From positions 1 to 41,703 of the forward strand of contig JACQQK010000174.1 in the NCBI GenBank assembly GCA_016207065.1: DNA of 41,703 nt. Reading direction: 5' to 3'. Origin of the DNA: Nitrospinota bacterium. Its GTDB lineage: Bacteria > Nitrospinota > Nitrospinia > Nitrospinales > JACRGP01. The notes beneath the pieces were generated by a model. The model worked only from the letters and a program-made list of their open reading frames with translations, had not been told where the DNA came from and ran no database searches. The translations under genes were made by a program, and so were the position numbers. Position 1 is the first letter of the stretch, and every line of letters starts with the position of its first letter. Shown one piece after another: positions 25,910-34,714 of this stretch.

Positions 25910-26935
25910 ATGAAAAGAATCGCCTCCATCGACGTGGGTTCCAACACCCTGCGCCTGCTCATCCTGGAAACCGACGGGGCGGGAAACTTCCGCGAACTCG
26001 ACGCCGACCGCGCCATCACCCGGCTCGGGGAAGGGATGGACTCCCACAAGCGGCTTCTCGACCGCCGGATCGACGCGACGCTGGAAGCCCTCGCCCGCTT
26101 CCGGGACAAGTGCCGGGCGTTCGGAGACATGCCGGTCCACGCCGTCGCCACCAGCGCCGTGCGCGAGGCGTCCAACCGGGAGGAGTTTCTCCGCAGGGTG
26201 TACGACAAGACCGGGATAACGCTCGACGTGATCCCCTGGGAGGAGGAGGCGCGCCTGACGCTCGACGGCGTTTTCTGGAAAATCCCCGACACCGGAGACG
26301 TCTCGTTGACGTTCGACATCGGCGGCGGGAGTACCGAGTTCATCCTGTCGAAGGGAAAAAAACTCCTGGCCTCGGCGGGAACGTCGCTAGGGATTGTCCG
26401 TTTGACCGAAAAATTCATCGCCCGCCATCCGGCGGCGACGGAGGAATACCGGGCGCTGGAGGAGTTCGTCCGCCGGGAACTCCAAGCCGTCCGGGAAAAG
26501 CTCGCGGGACCGGCGGCCGCGCCGGGGCGAACTGGCCAAACCCGGATCGCCCTCGACAACGCGCATTCGCCATCCGGGTCAAGCCCATTGGGCCCAGCGG
26601 CACGCTGGGAGCCGCGGCTCCTGATCGGGACCGCCGGTACCGTCACCACGCTGGCGGCGCTGGACAAGAACATCCATCCCTACGACCCGCTCAAAGTCCA
26701 CGGGAGCGTCCTGACTCGGCGCCGCATCCAGGAAATCCTGGACGACCTCAAGGCGAAGACCCTGGAGGAGAGACTGCTCTTGAAACCGTTGGAGCGCGGC
26801 CGGGAGGACGTGATCGTCGCGGGGACCTGCATTGTCCTGGAAACCATGGACGCGTTCGGGAGCGAAACGCTCACGGTGAGCGAATACAGCCTGCGCGAAG
26901 GGATCCTCCTGAAGGCCCTGGCGCGGGAGGGTTAG
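25910..26935 (+). CDS. Ppx/GppA phosphatase, with in-frame repeat-derived insertion
   Basis: 341 aa; IASIDVGSNTLRLLILE, ATSAVREASNREEFL, FDIGGGSTEFILSKG, LLIGTAGTVTTLAALD. Confidence 0.92.
   Translation: MKRIASIDVGSNTLRLLILETDGAGNFRELDADRAITRLGEGMDSHKRLLDRRIDATLEALARFRDKCRAFGDMPVHAVATSAVREASNREEFLRRVYDKTGITLDVIPWEEEARLTLDGVFWKIPDTGDVSLTFDIGGGSTEFILSKGKKLLASAGTSLGIVRLTEKFIARHPAATEEYRALEEFVRRELQAVREKLAGPAAAPGRTGQTRIALDNAHSPSGSSPLGPAARWEPRLLIGTAGTVTTLAALDKNIHPYDPLKVHGSVLTRRRIQEILDDLKAKTLEERLLLKPLERGREDVIVAGTCIVLETMDAFGSETLTVSEYSLREGILLKALAREG
26513..26609 (+). repeat. ~97-bp coding-compatible element, copy in Ppx/GppA CDS
   Basis: GCGGCCGCGCCGGGGCGAACTGGCCAAACCCGGATCGCCCTCGAC...CCCATTGGGCCCAGCGGCACGCTGGG; homologous to 38482-38580 (inverted) and 41096-41195. 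Confidence 0.88.
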
Positions 26936-26954
26936 CGATGAGATGCGCCTGTCG

Positions 26955-26991
26955 AAATGCAAATCCCCCCAGCCCCCTTTACAAGGGGGAG
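26955..26991. repeat. GAAATGCAAATCCCCCCAGCCCCCTTTACAAGGGGGAG palindromic repeat
   Basis: Same module as 2047-2082, 3321-3362 and 32697-32800. Confidence 0.85.
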
Positions 26992-27133
26992 CAATTCTAT
27001 TCTTTCCTCACGCCATATACGGGTCGGCGGGACCGCCGTTATTTGCGTCCGGGACGGGGTTTGGATTTGACATGGATTTCTCTTTAAGCTATCGTTTTAA
27101 AACCGAATTTGGAACGTCATCACCGGCAAACAC

Positions 27134-28915
27134 TTGTCCCAGAAAAAGATCGTAGACATCCACAAGCGCCCCGTTTCGGGCCATCCCATGAAGGGCAGGG
27201 ACATCCTCGTCAAGTGCCTTGAGAACGAAGGCGTGGATGTCGTGTTCGGCTACCCCGGCGGGGCCTCGATGGAAATCCATCAAGGGCTGACCTTGAGCCA
27301 GAAGATCCGGATGGTCCTGCCCCGTCACGAGCAGGGCGGCGCCTTCGCGGCCGGCGGCTACGCGCGGGCCACGGGCCGGGTGGGGGTCTGCCTCGCCACG
27401 TCCGGTCCCGGCGCGCTCAACCTGTTGACGGGCATCATGGACGCCAAGATGGACTCCATACCCCTCGTCGCCGTCACCGGCCAGGTCCCCTCCACCGTTC
27501 TGGGGAGCGACGCCTTTCAAGAAACCGACATTCTCGGCGCGACCTTCCCGCTGGTCAAACACAGCTATCTCGTCCAGAACATCGACGACATCCCGCAGGT
27601 GGTGCACGAGGCGTTTCACATCGCCAGGACCGGCCGGCCAGGGCCGGTGTTGGTCGATCTGCCGAAGAATATCCAGCAACAGGAGGCGATCCCCAACTTC
27701 AACGTGAGGTTCGACGTCCCCGGCTTCAAGCCCAACCTGAAACCTTCGCCGTTGCAGATCAAGAAGGCCGTCCACGCCATCATGGAGTCCCGGCGGCCGG
27801 TCGTTTACGCCGGCGGCGGCATCGTCAGCGCGGAGGCCTCCGCGGAGTTGGTCCAGTTCGTCCGGAAGACGGGCATCCCCGTCGCCAACACCGTCATGGG
27901 TCTCGGCTCATACCCCATGGACGATCCGCTGTCCCTCCAGATGCTGGGCATGCACGGCGCCGTCTACGCGAACATCGCCATAAACCACGCCGACCTGGTG
28001 ATCGCCCTCGGCGTGCGCTTCGACGACCGGGTGACCGGCAAACTGTCCGAGTTCTGCAAGAACGCCCGCTTCATTCACGTCGATATCGACCCGACGGAGA
28101 TCAATAAAAATATCATCGTGGACATCCCCATCCAGGGCGACGTCAAACTCGCCTTGCAGATGATGAACGAAAGCGTGGCCCCGAAAAAGGACATCGGCCC
28201 GTGGCTCGCGGAAATCGAGGGATGGAGGAAAGAGTTCCCCTTCCATTACGATCTGCACGAGACGCACATCGTCCCGCAACACGTCATCCGCGAGCTTCAA
28301 AAGCTGGCCGACGAGGACGCCATCGTTTCCGTGGGGGTGGGACAGCACCAGATGTGGACGTCCCAGTTCTGGCGGTTCCAGCGGCCCCGTTGCTGGCTGT
28401 GCTCCTCCGGCTTGGGGGCCATGGGGTTCGGTCTGCCCGCCGCGATGGGGGCGCAGGTAGCCTATCCCGGCCGGCAGGTCATTAATATCGACGGCGACGG
28501 CAGTTTCCTCATGAACATCCAGGAACTGCAAACCCTGAAAATCGAGAACATCCCCGTCAAGAGCGTCGTCCTCAACAACGCCCACCTGGGCATGGTGGCC
28601 CAGTGGGAGGACCGGTTCTACAAGTCCATCCGCGCCCACACCTACATCGGCGACGCCAATTTCGCCGAGATCGCCCACGCCTTCGGGGTGAAGTCCGAAT
28701 GCGTCAGCAAGCCCGAGGAGGTGGTCCCCGCCTTGAAACGGATGCTGAAACACAAAGGCCCCTACGTCCTCGACGTCAAGTACCCCTACGACGACAAGAG
28801 CCGGGGGCACGTCATGCCCATGATCCCCGCCAACCACACCTACCTGGACACCCTGCTCGACCAGGAACACTCCCTGCGCGCCTACTGGAAAAAGAAGGGC
28901 ATCCTCAAGGACTAG
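27134..28915 (+). CDS. ilvB: Acetolactate synthase large subunit (TTG start at 27134 or ATG at 27188)
   Basis: 593 aa; VDVVFGYPGGASMEIHQGL, GPGALNLLTGIMDAKMDSIPLVAVTGQVP, TPP motif INIDGDGSFLMNIQELQTLKIENIPVKSVVLNN. Confidence 0.93.
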   Translation: MSQKKIVDIHKRPVSGHPMKGRDILVKCLENEGVDVVFGYPGGASMEIHQGLTLSQKIRMVLPRHEQGGAFAAGGYARATGRVGVCLATSGPGALNLLTGIMDAKMDSIPLVAVTGQVPSTVLGSDAFQETDILGATFPLVKHSYLVQNIDDIPQVVHEAFHIARTGRPGPVLVDLPKNIQQQEAIPNFNVRFDVPGFKPNLKPSPLQIKKAVHAIMESRRPVVYAGGGIVSAEASAELVQFVRKTGIPVANTVMGLGSYPMDDPLSLQMLGMHGAVYANIAINHADLVIALGVRFDDRVTGKLSEFCKNARFIHVDIDPTEINKNIIVDIPIQGDVKLALQMMNESVAPKKDIGPWLAEIEGWRKEFPFHYDLHETHIVPQHVIRELQKLADEDAIVSVGVGQHQMWTSQFWRFQRPRCWLCSSGLGAMGFGLPAAMGAQVAYPGRQVINIDGDGSFLMNIQELQTLKIENIPVKSVVLNNAHLGMVAQWEDRFYKSIRAHTYIGDANFAEIAHAFGVKSECVSKPEEVVPALKRMLKHKGPYVLDVKYPYDDKSRGHVMPMIPANHTYLDTLLDQEHSLRAYWKKKGILKD

Positions 28916-29127
28916 CGCTTGGTTGTATAAATTTGCGTTCCGAAAACGCCGCCCTTCGACAGGCTCAGGGCGACAAAATGGCGGTCATGCCGAGCGGGTC
29001 GAAGCATGACCCGTAGCGAGCGAATAAACGCTATAACGGGTCGCCGGGAAAATCCCCTCTCCGCCAGCGAACCAAGCCTCTGGCAGTTCCGTGATTGGAA
29101 TAAATATCGACTGTCGGAAAAATATTA

Positions 29128-29156
29128 TTGTCCCATTTGGATTTTGTCCGTATAAT
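29128..29156 (+). promoter_or_regulatory. Sigma70-like promoter TTGTCC-17 nt-TATAAT
   Basis: Read directly; perfect -10, 4/6 -35, 17-nt spacer; no ORF immediately downstream. Confidence 0.55.
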
Positions 29157-29162
29157 ACACGC

Positions 29163-29265
29163 CACTCAAGGAAAAGTGGGACGGGGTACCCCAAAGGCAT
29201 TTCGGGCCAGGACGTCCCAGGGCATGACAAAAGGGCGTCTCTAAAAATCGCCTTTTTCTTGAGTG
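29163..29265 (+). ncRNA. Candidate structured small RNA (~103 nt) closed by a 13-bp stem
   Basis: CACTCAAGGAAAA (29163-29175) pairs with TTTTTCTTGAGTG (29253-29265); internal GGGAC/GTCCC; overlapping terminator-like AAAAGGGCG...CGCCTTTTT. Confidence 0.35.
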
Positions 29266-29284
29266 CGACCGGCGCTAAAAAATT

Positions 29285-29336
29285 GTGGTTGCCAATTTAT
29301 TGGGCGTTTGGAGCGCCTGATGAATCAGGCAACTAC
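29285..29336 (+). repeat. Double-hairpin interspersed repeat, copy 3
   Basis: GTGGTTGCCAATTTATTGGGCGTTTGGAGCGCCTGATGAATCAGGCAACTAC. Confidence 0.92.
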
Positions 29337-29646
29337 AATTTTTCGAGATGCCCAAAAGGGTCCCGGAATTTTTTCCTCTTTGGATTTTACTCATGCGATA
29401 ACCGGGTTGACCGCCCAAACCCTGTTTTTTTCATGTAATGCGCCAAAAACGAATCCGCGTAACAACAATATATTCAATGTCGTTTTCTTGGCGATGAGTT
29501 CGCCGTTCGGGCAGGCCGAATTGCCGTCTTGATTTTATTGCGCCATTATATGATCATGTAGTGGTGGTTTTACCGTTTGGTTTTATAACCGTGTCTCCTT
29601 ATTAATCAAGCGCCATCGGCTATAACCGCGGGCGTGGGATGTTGGC

Positions 29647-30843
29647 ATGAGCGCGATCATACAGACCGATCAACCGTTAAAAAACTTTGTTCTCCAGTGT
29701 CTGAACCAGCACCCGCGCGACGACGGCGCTTTTCTGCGCGACTTGAATTGTCTTGTGGAAAAAGAAGGGGACGAGGTTTATCCGGTCTTGCTGAAACTGC
29801 TCACGCACTTGGACTTTGAACAAGGCGAGGCGAAAAAAAAATGGCAGGACATCGTCGCCCATCATGAAAAACTGAACACCTGCCTTGGCCGTCCGGTGAG
29901 TCTGCAGACGGCGGTCTGCGACTATTTTTCCTCCGTCATCAGGACCTTTCAAATCCCCAAGGTGGTCGAGATGGAGGTCTTCGAACAGACGGCGCGTTCC
30001 TCGCACAGCGACCCCCTGACGGACCTTTTCAACCGCGGCTATTTCGACGAGGCGCTGGCCGGCGAGATCAACCGGTGCCGGAGATACGGCGGCGAGTTCT
30101 CCCTGCTCTTCCTGGACATTGACAACTTCAAGAAGCTGAACGATTCCCTGGGCCATCAGGCGGGAGACCTGGCGTTGAAGCGCTTGGCCAGGGCGATCGT
30201 CTCCCTGAAGCGGATCGAGGACATCGCGTGCCGGTACGGCGGCGAGGAGATCGTCCTCATCCTGCCGCAGACGAGCAAGATCAAGGGCCTCATCATCGCC
30301 GAAAGGATCCGGCAAAAGATAGAAGAGATGCAAATGGAGTTCGAAGGCAGGACGTTTAGCATCACGCTCAGCGGCGGGTTGTCCTCGTTTCCCCTGGACG
30401 CCAGGGAAGCCAAGGACCTGGTCGGCAACGCCGACAAGGCCATGTACAGCGCCAAGGCCAAGGGGAAGAACAACATCTCCGTGTTCTACCCGGACAAAAG
30501 ACAGTTTCTGCGCGTGGACTTTTTCAGCGAGATCCGCGTGAAGAATTTGACCCCGAAACGGAAGATCGAACTCTCCACCAAGACCAAGAATTTGAGTTAC
30601 GGAGGGATCCTCTTCGAAAGCAAGGACCCTTTCAATATCGGCGACGACCTCAGCCTGCATATCACGCTTTCTCCCGGGAAAACCATGGACCTCGCGGGCC
30701 TGGTGGTGCGGGTGGAGGCGTTCAACTCGACCTACGACATCGGCGTCTCCTTCCTGGAACTCATCGGCGAGGTGAGCCACGAGATCTCCCGGTACATCGC
30801 CGATTTCCTGACCTCCCACTCCCAGCAAAATCCCGCTCCATAA
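29647..30843 (+). CDS. Diguanylate cyclase (GGDEF) with C-terminal PilZ-like domain
   Basis: 398 aa; DPLTDLFNRGYFDEAL, LFLDIDNFKKLNDSLGHQAGD, RIEDIACRYGGEEIVLILP; C-terminal LSYGGILFESKDPFNIGDDLSLHITL. Confidence 0.85.
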   Translation: MSAIIQTDQPLKNFVLQCLNQHPRDDGAFLRDLNCLVEKEGDEVYPVLLKLLTHLDFEQGEAKKKWQDIVAHHEKLNTCLGRPVSLQTAVCDYFSSVIRTFQIPKVVEMEVFEQTARSSHSDPLTDLFNRGYFDEALAGEINRCRRYGGEFSLLFLDIDNFKKLNDSLGHQAGDLALKRLARAIVSLKRIEDIACRYGGEEIVLILPQTSKIKGLIIAERIRQKIEEMQMEFEGRTFSITLSGGLSSFPLDAREAKDLVGNADKAMYSAKAKGKNNISVFYPDKRQFLRVDFFSEIRVKNLTPKRKIELSTKTKNLSYGGILFESKDPFNIGDDLSLHITLSPGKTMDLAGLVVRVEAFNSTYDIGVSFLELIGEVSHEISRYIADFLTSHSQQNPAP

Positions 30844-30879
30844 ATAAGCCCGCCGGGATTGCGTTTTCCGATTCAAACT

Positions 30880-31668
30880 TTAATGTTCGATTCGATTGCC
30901 GCAATGGGGGCAATTTTTTTGTGCATTTTTAGTTTTTAAAACTTCGCCAAATCCCGAAGCCAGAATACCGGCGGGAATTGCAAACATCCCGATGCCTAAA
31001 ACAGATATGCAAGCGGCTATTATCTTTCCCAAAACCGTTATCGGATATACATCTCCATAACCAACCGTCGTTAACGTCATTACCCCCCACCACATGGCAT
31101 CTGGAATACTTGAAAAAATCTCTGGCTGGGATTCGTTTTCCACAAAATACATCAGGCTGGAGGAAAGCGCTAACAAGACCAACACAAGCATGGTAGAAAT
31201 AACCAACTCCTCTTTTTTCCGGGTCAAAACTTCCGAGAAGACTTTAATCGCTACCGAGTATCTCGCTAACTTTATCAAGCGAACCAACCTAAACAACCTC
31301 AGAATCCGTATGAACCTGAGATCGAATGGAAAAAAGTTTGCTAAATAAAATGGCAAGATTGCCAGCAAATCCACGATCGCCAGAGGCGTAAAAACATACC
31401 GGATTCTTCCAATCAACAAAGAACCAAATCGTGTGCTCAGATTGCAAACCCATAATCTGAGAATATATTCCGCTGTAAATATCATGACCGAAAAGGTTTC
31501 AAAAAGATCGAGCAAGACGGCGTATTCCTTTGAAAACGATTTAACCGTTTCCAATGCCACCGCCAATGCGTTTAATACTATCAAGGCAATTATGAATAAA
31601 TTTGTTCCCCGCTTGACAAGGCTGTCGGACTTTTCGTCCGTTAATATGGAATATATTTTTTCTTTCAT
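30880..31668 (-). CDS. Voltage-gated potassium channel (6-TM)
   Basis: 262 aa; S4-like RFIRILRLFRLVRLIKLAR; filter TLTTVGYGDVYP. Confidence 0.92.
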   Translation of the reverse strand: MKEKIYSILTDEKSDSLVKRGTNLFIIALIVLNALAVALETVKSFSKEYAVLLDLFETFSVMIFTAEYILRLWVCNLSTRFGSLLIGRIRYVFTPLAIVDLLAILPFYLANFFPFDLRFIRILRLFRLVRLIKLARYSVAIKVFSEVLTRKKEELVISTMLVLVLLALSSSLMYFVENESQPEIFSSIPDAMWWGVMTLTTVGYGDVYPITVLGKIIAACISVLGIGMFAIPAGILASGFGEVLKTKNAQKNCPHCGNRIEH

Positions 31669-31704
31669 AAAAATCGACCCGAAAAAAACTTTTTCAAAGC
31701 CACG

Positions 31705-32523
31705 CTAAGACTGGCGAATATCTTTTTCTGGGGTTTCCATGGGAATGCTTGGCGTATTTTGAATCTTTTCTTGAGCCGCCGTTTTGCCTGGCTGTTCCGT
31801 TGGACCGATTTGTTTAGACGCTTTTTTCTTCTTTCTTTTGACTCTTATATCCCCAATGGATTCCCAAGTTTCGGACGATATCATCTTTTTTATACTATCT
31901 ACCAAATCTTGCTCTTCCACTGCTATTCCTGAGGTTTTCTTGAGAGAAAGACGTATCAGCTTCAATACGTTTTCTTGAAGGATGGCTTGAACAACGCTCT
32001 TTGGAGAGAGAGTCTTGACTTTTTCGTAATACTCATTGTGTTCGTACTTGAGTATGCTTTTTTTGTGCAAGTGCGCTAGTTTATAAGAAGCGTCTTTTAT
32101 ATCGTCCTCAAAAAGATTGGCCGAAAAGACAAGGCTACTTTGAATCCCATCTTCAAATGTGAGATGGTACAAATGCCAATGTCCGCCATTGGTAAGTACT
32201 AGCCACTCGACACCGGCGTTTGCGGCGTAGTTTTCGGCTTGTTCGATATGCTTCTCTCTTAATGTTATTCCGGCCTGCTTAACCTCGATAAAAAAAGCTA
32301 CCTTGCCATTTACTTTGATTGCGTAGTCAACATAACGGTCTTTGACGGTGAATTCTTTGGTGATGTCCTGGAAAACATCGTAATCCAGAACCTCTTCCAG
32401 AAACTTGCCAATCCGTAGCGAAGTTTCAGCCTCATTAATTTTTTGCTCGTTAGCTTGTTGAAATAAAGGAATATATTTCTTGAGGTTTTTTGTAATGTCG
32501 ATTGCCACAGCCCGTCCTCCCAT
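31705..32523 (-). CDS. Orphan HsdR_N-type (type I restriction subunit R N-terminal-like) nuclease-fold protein
   Basis: 272 aa; YDVFQDITKEFTVKDRYVDYAIKVNGKVAFFIEVKQAGITLREKHIEQAENYAANAGVEWLVLTNGGHWHLYHL. Confidence 0.8.
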   Translation of the reverse strand: MGGRAVAIDITKNLKKYIPLFQQANEQKINEAETSLRIGKFLEEVLDYDVFQDITKEFTVKDRYVDYAIKVNGKVAFFIEVKQAGITLREKHIEQAENYAANAGVEWLVLTNGGHWHLYHLTFEDGIQSSLVFSANLFEDDIKDASYKLAHLHKKSILKYEHNEYYEKVKTLSPKSVVQAILQENVLKLIRLSLKKTSGIAVEEQDLVDSIKKMISSETWESIGDIRVKRKKKKASKQIGPTEQPGKTAAQEKIQNTPSIPMETPEKDIRQS

Positions 32524-32696
32524 GGATTAGGGTTTAAGGAGAGAAGTTTCTTATGGGTTTCCTCAATTCTAATTTGGCTTGTCCAAAATAACGAACCTCC
32601 CGACTTAAACTTTCCGCGCTCTTAAAAAATGCCCCGTTGTAAGAAGACTAGCCAACAATCTTTGTTCAGCCCGGATATTACATGAACAAAGGAGTG

Positions 32697-32800
32697 GAAT
32701 CGCTCCCCCTTGCAAAGGGGGTTAGGGGGATTTGAACCTTCTGTTCGCGGTCATGGCGTGAATCCCCCCGGCCCCCTTTACAAGGGGGACAAAACCAAGG
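32697..32800. repeat. Inverted pair of CCCCCTTGCAAAGGGGG-type repeats
   Basis: TCCCCCTTGCAAAGGGGGTTAGGGGGATT vs reverse complement of AATCCCCCCGGCCCCCTTTACAAGGGGGA. Confidence 0.85.
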
Positions 32801-33070
32801 CACTTTTTGCGCCTGGCATTTTCCGTCTCCAGGAGACCGGCAAGCCCCGTTCCCAAAACGCGAAGCGCCGCCATGGGTCATTCGCTCGTGCGATATCCGG
32901 GTCAGGATATTGGAAAGAAACCAGAACATTTTCCAGGGGGAACGGCACGCGCTTTGGATATCCGAAAAATAGCATAATGGCCCCCAAAGATCACCCTATT
33001 TATATCAGCATTGCCTTTTAAGGCAAATAACGGAGAACTTTTATGGCGGGAGGGGGGTATGGATTTTTCG

Positions 33071-34540
33071 CTAAAACCCCTTGTGGTTTTCGAGGATCTT
33101 CTCGACGGTGCTGGTGGTGGAGAGTCCCTTGACGATGGGGATCAGCGCGACGCGCGCGCCGTAGCCCTCGACGATCTCCCGGCCGACGACCTCGTCGATC
33201 TTGTAGTCGTCGCCCTTGACGAGGATGTCGGGCCGCACCTCGCGGATGAGGCGCTCGGGGGTGTCCTCCTCGAAGATGGCGAGGTAATCGACGTACTTGA
33301 GGGCGGCGAGGATGTTGGCGCGTTCGCCCTGGCTTTTGATGGGCCGGCCCGCGCCTTTCAGTCTACGCACGGAGGCGTCGCTGTTGAGGCCGACGACCAG
33401 CACCTCGCCCAGCGCCTTGGCGCGTTGCAAAAACTCGATGTGCCCGCCGTGGATGAGGTCGAAACAGCCGTTGGTGAACACCACTTTCTTCCCCGCGCTC
33501 TTGGCCAGGCTCACGACTTGTTTCAGCTCCCCCACTTCCAGGATGGAATGGGTGGCGCGGAGCATCTCCTCCTCCAAAAAAGCGTTGATCTCCTTCAGCG
33601 TCACGACGGCGGTGCCGACCTTGCCGACGACGATGCCGGCGGCCATGTTGGCGAGCGCCGCGGCTTCCTGAAAGTCGAACCCGCTGAACACGGCCATGCC
33701 GAAAACGCTGGTGGCGGTGTCGCCCGCCCCGGTGACGTCGTACACTTCCCGCGCCATGGTGGGAATCTCCACGGGCTCGGCCTTGGGTTGATACAGGATC
33801 ATCCCGTCCTTGCCGCGCGTGATCAGCAAGGCCTGCGCCTTGCTCAGGTTCAACAGGTATTCCGCGGCGCGCTCCAGGTCGTCCTTGGCGTTGATCTTGA
33901 TGGGCGCCGCCTGCTCGACCTCCTTCTGGTTCGGGGTGATGACGGTGGCGCCCTGGTACAGGGAGAAATCCGCGCTTTTCGGGTCGACGATCACGAGCTT
34001 TTTGGAATTCTGCGCCCGGTGCATGACGGCGTTGACGACTTTCGGCGTCAGGACGCCCTTCTGGTAGTCGGAACAGATGACCCCGTCGACGGCCGGCAGG
34101 GTCTTGTTGATATAAGCGATGAGTTTGGCCTCGGTCTCGGCGGCGATGGGGCGGCTGTCTTCCTTGTCGATCCGGAGCACTTGCTGGTCGTGGGCGATGA
34201 CGCGGATCTTGGACGTGGTGGGCCGATGGAAGAACCGGCTGACGCCCTCGGCATGGATCGAGCGGTCCCGGATGAGGTTCAGGAACCGGTCGCCTTTTTC
34301 GTCCTGGCCGATGGCGCCGCACAGATGGACCTCGCACCCCAGGGCCACGAGGTTGTTGGCGACGTTCGCGGCCCCGCCCAGCGTCTGGTTCTCCGAGCGG
34401 CACTCGAGGATGGGTACCGGCGCCTCCGGCGATATGCGGTTGACCGCCCCCCAGATGTACTCGTCCAGGATGAGGTCGCCGACCACGAGGACCTTCGGGC
34501 GTTTTTCGTTTTCGAGAAAAAATTTGAATTTGGATTTCAT
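33071..34540 (-). CDS. hldE: Bifunctional heptose-7-phosphate kinase / heptose-1-phosphate adenylyltransferase
   Basis: 489 aa; kinase VTGAGDTATSVFGMAVFSG; nucleotidyltransferase VVFTNGCFDLIHGGHIEFLQRAKALG. Confidence 0.95.
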   Translation of the reverse strand: MKSKFKFFLENEKRPKVLVVGDLILDEYIWGAVNRISPEAPVPILECRSENQTLGGAANVANNLVALGCEVHLCGAIGQDEKGDRFLNLIRDRSIHAEGVSRFFHRPTTSKIRVIAHDQQVLRIDKEDSRPIAAETEAKLIAYINKTLPAVDGVICSDYQKGVLTPKVVNAVMHRAQNSKKLVIVDPKSADFSLYQGATVITPNQKEVEQAAPIKINAKDDLERAAEYLLNLSKAQALLITRGKDGMILYQPKAEPVEIPTMAREVYDVTGAGDTATSVFGMAVFSGFDFQEAAALANMAAGIVVGKVGTAVVTLKEINAFLEEEMLRATHSILEVGELKQVVSLAKSAGKKVVFTNGCFDLIHGGHIEFLQRAKALGEVLVVGLNSDASVRRLKGAGRPIKSQGERANILAALKYVDYLAIFEEDTPERLIREVRPDILVKGDDYKIDEVVGREIVEGYGARVALIPIVKGLSTTSTVEKILENHKGF

Positions 34541-34714
34541 CCTTGGCCTCTGTTGCGGGGACTGGGCGCATTATACAGCGGCCCGGCCCGCCGTTCCACG
34601 GTCTTGTTGTTCGATGCAGGGGAAAACTTGCCAGCGCGGTATTCTCTCAAATCTCCTTCCTAACATACAAGGGGGAAGGGATTATAGGGCCGTTTTCCCC
34701 GGACACCGCCGACG

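Noticed and set aside
33011-34663. 550-aa plus-strand ORF
   Set aside because: Antisense shadow of hldE in GC-rich DNA; low-complexity Asp/Gly/Val-rich translation without recognisable domain.
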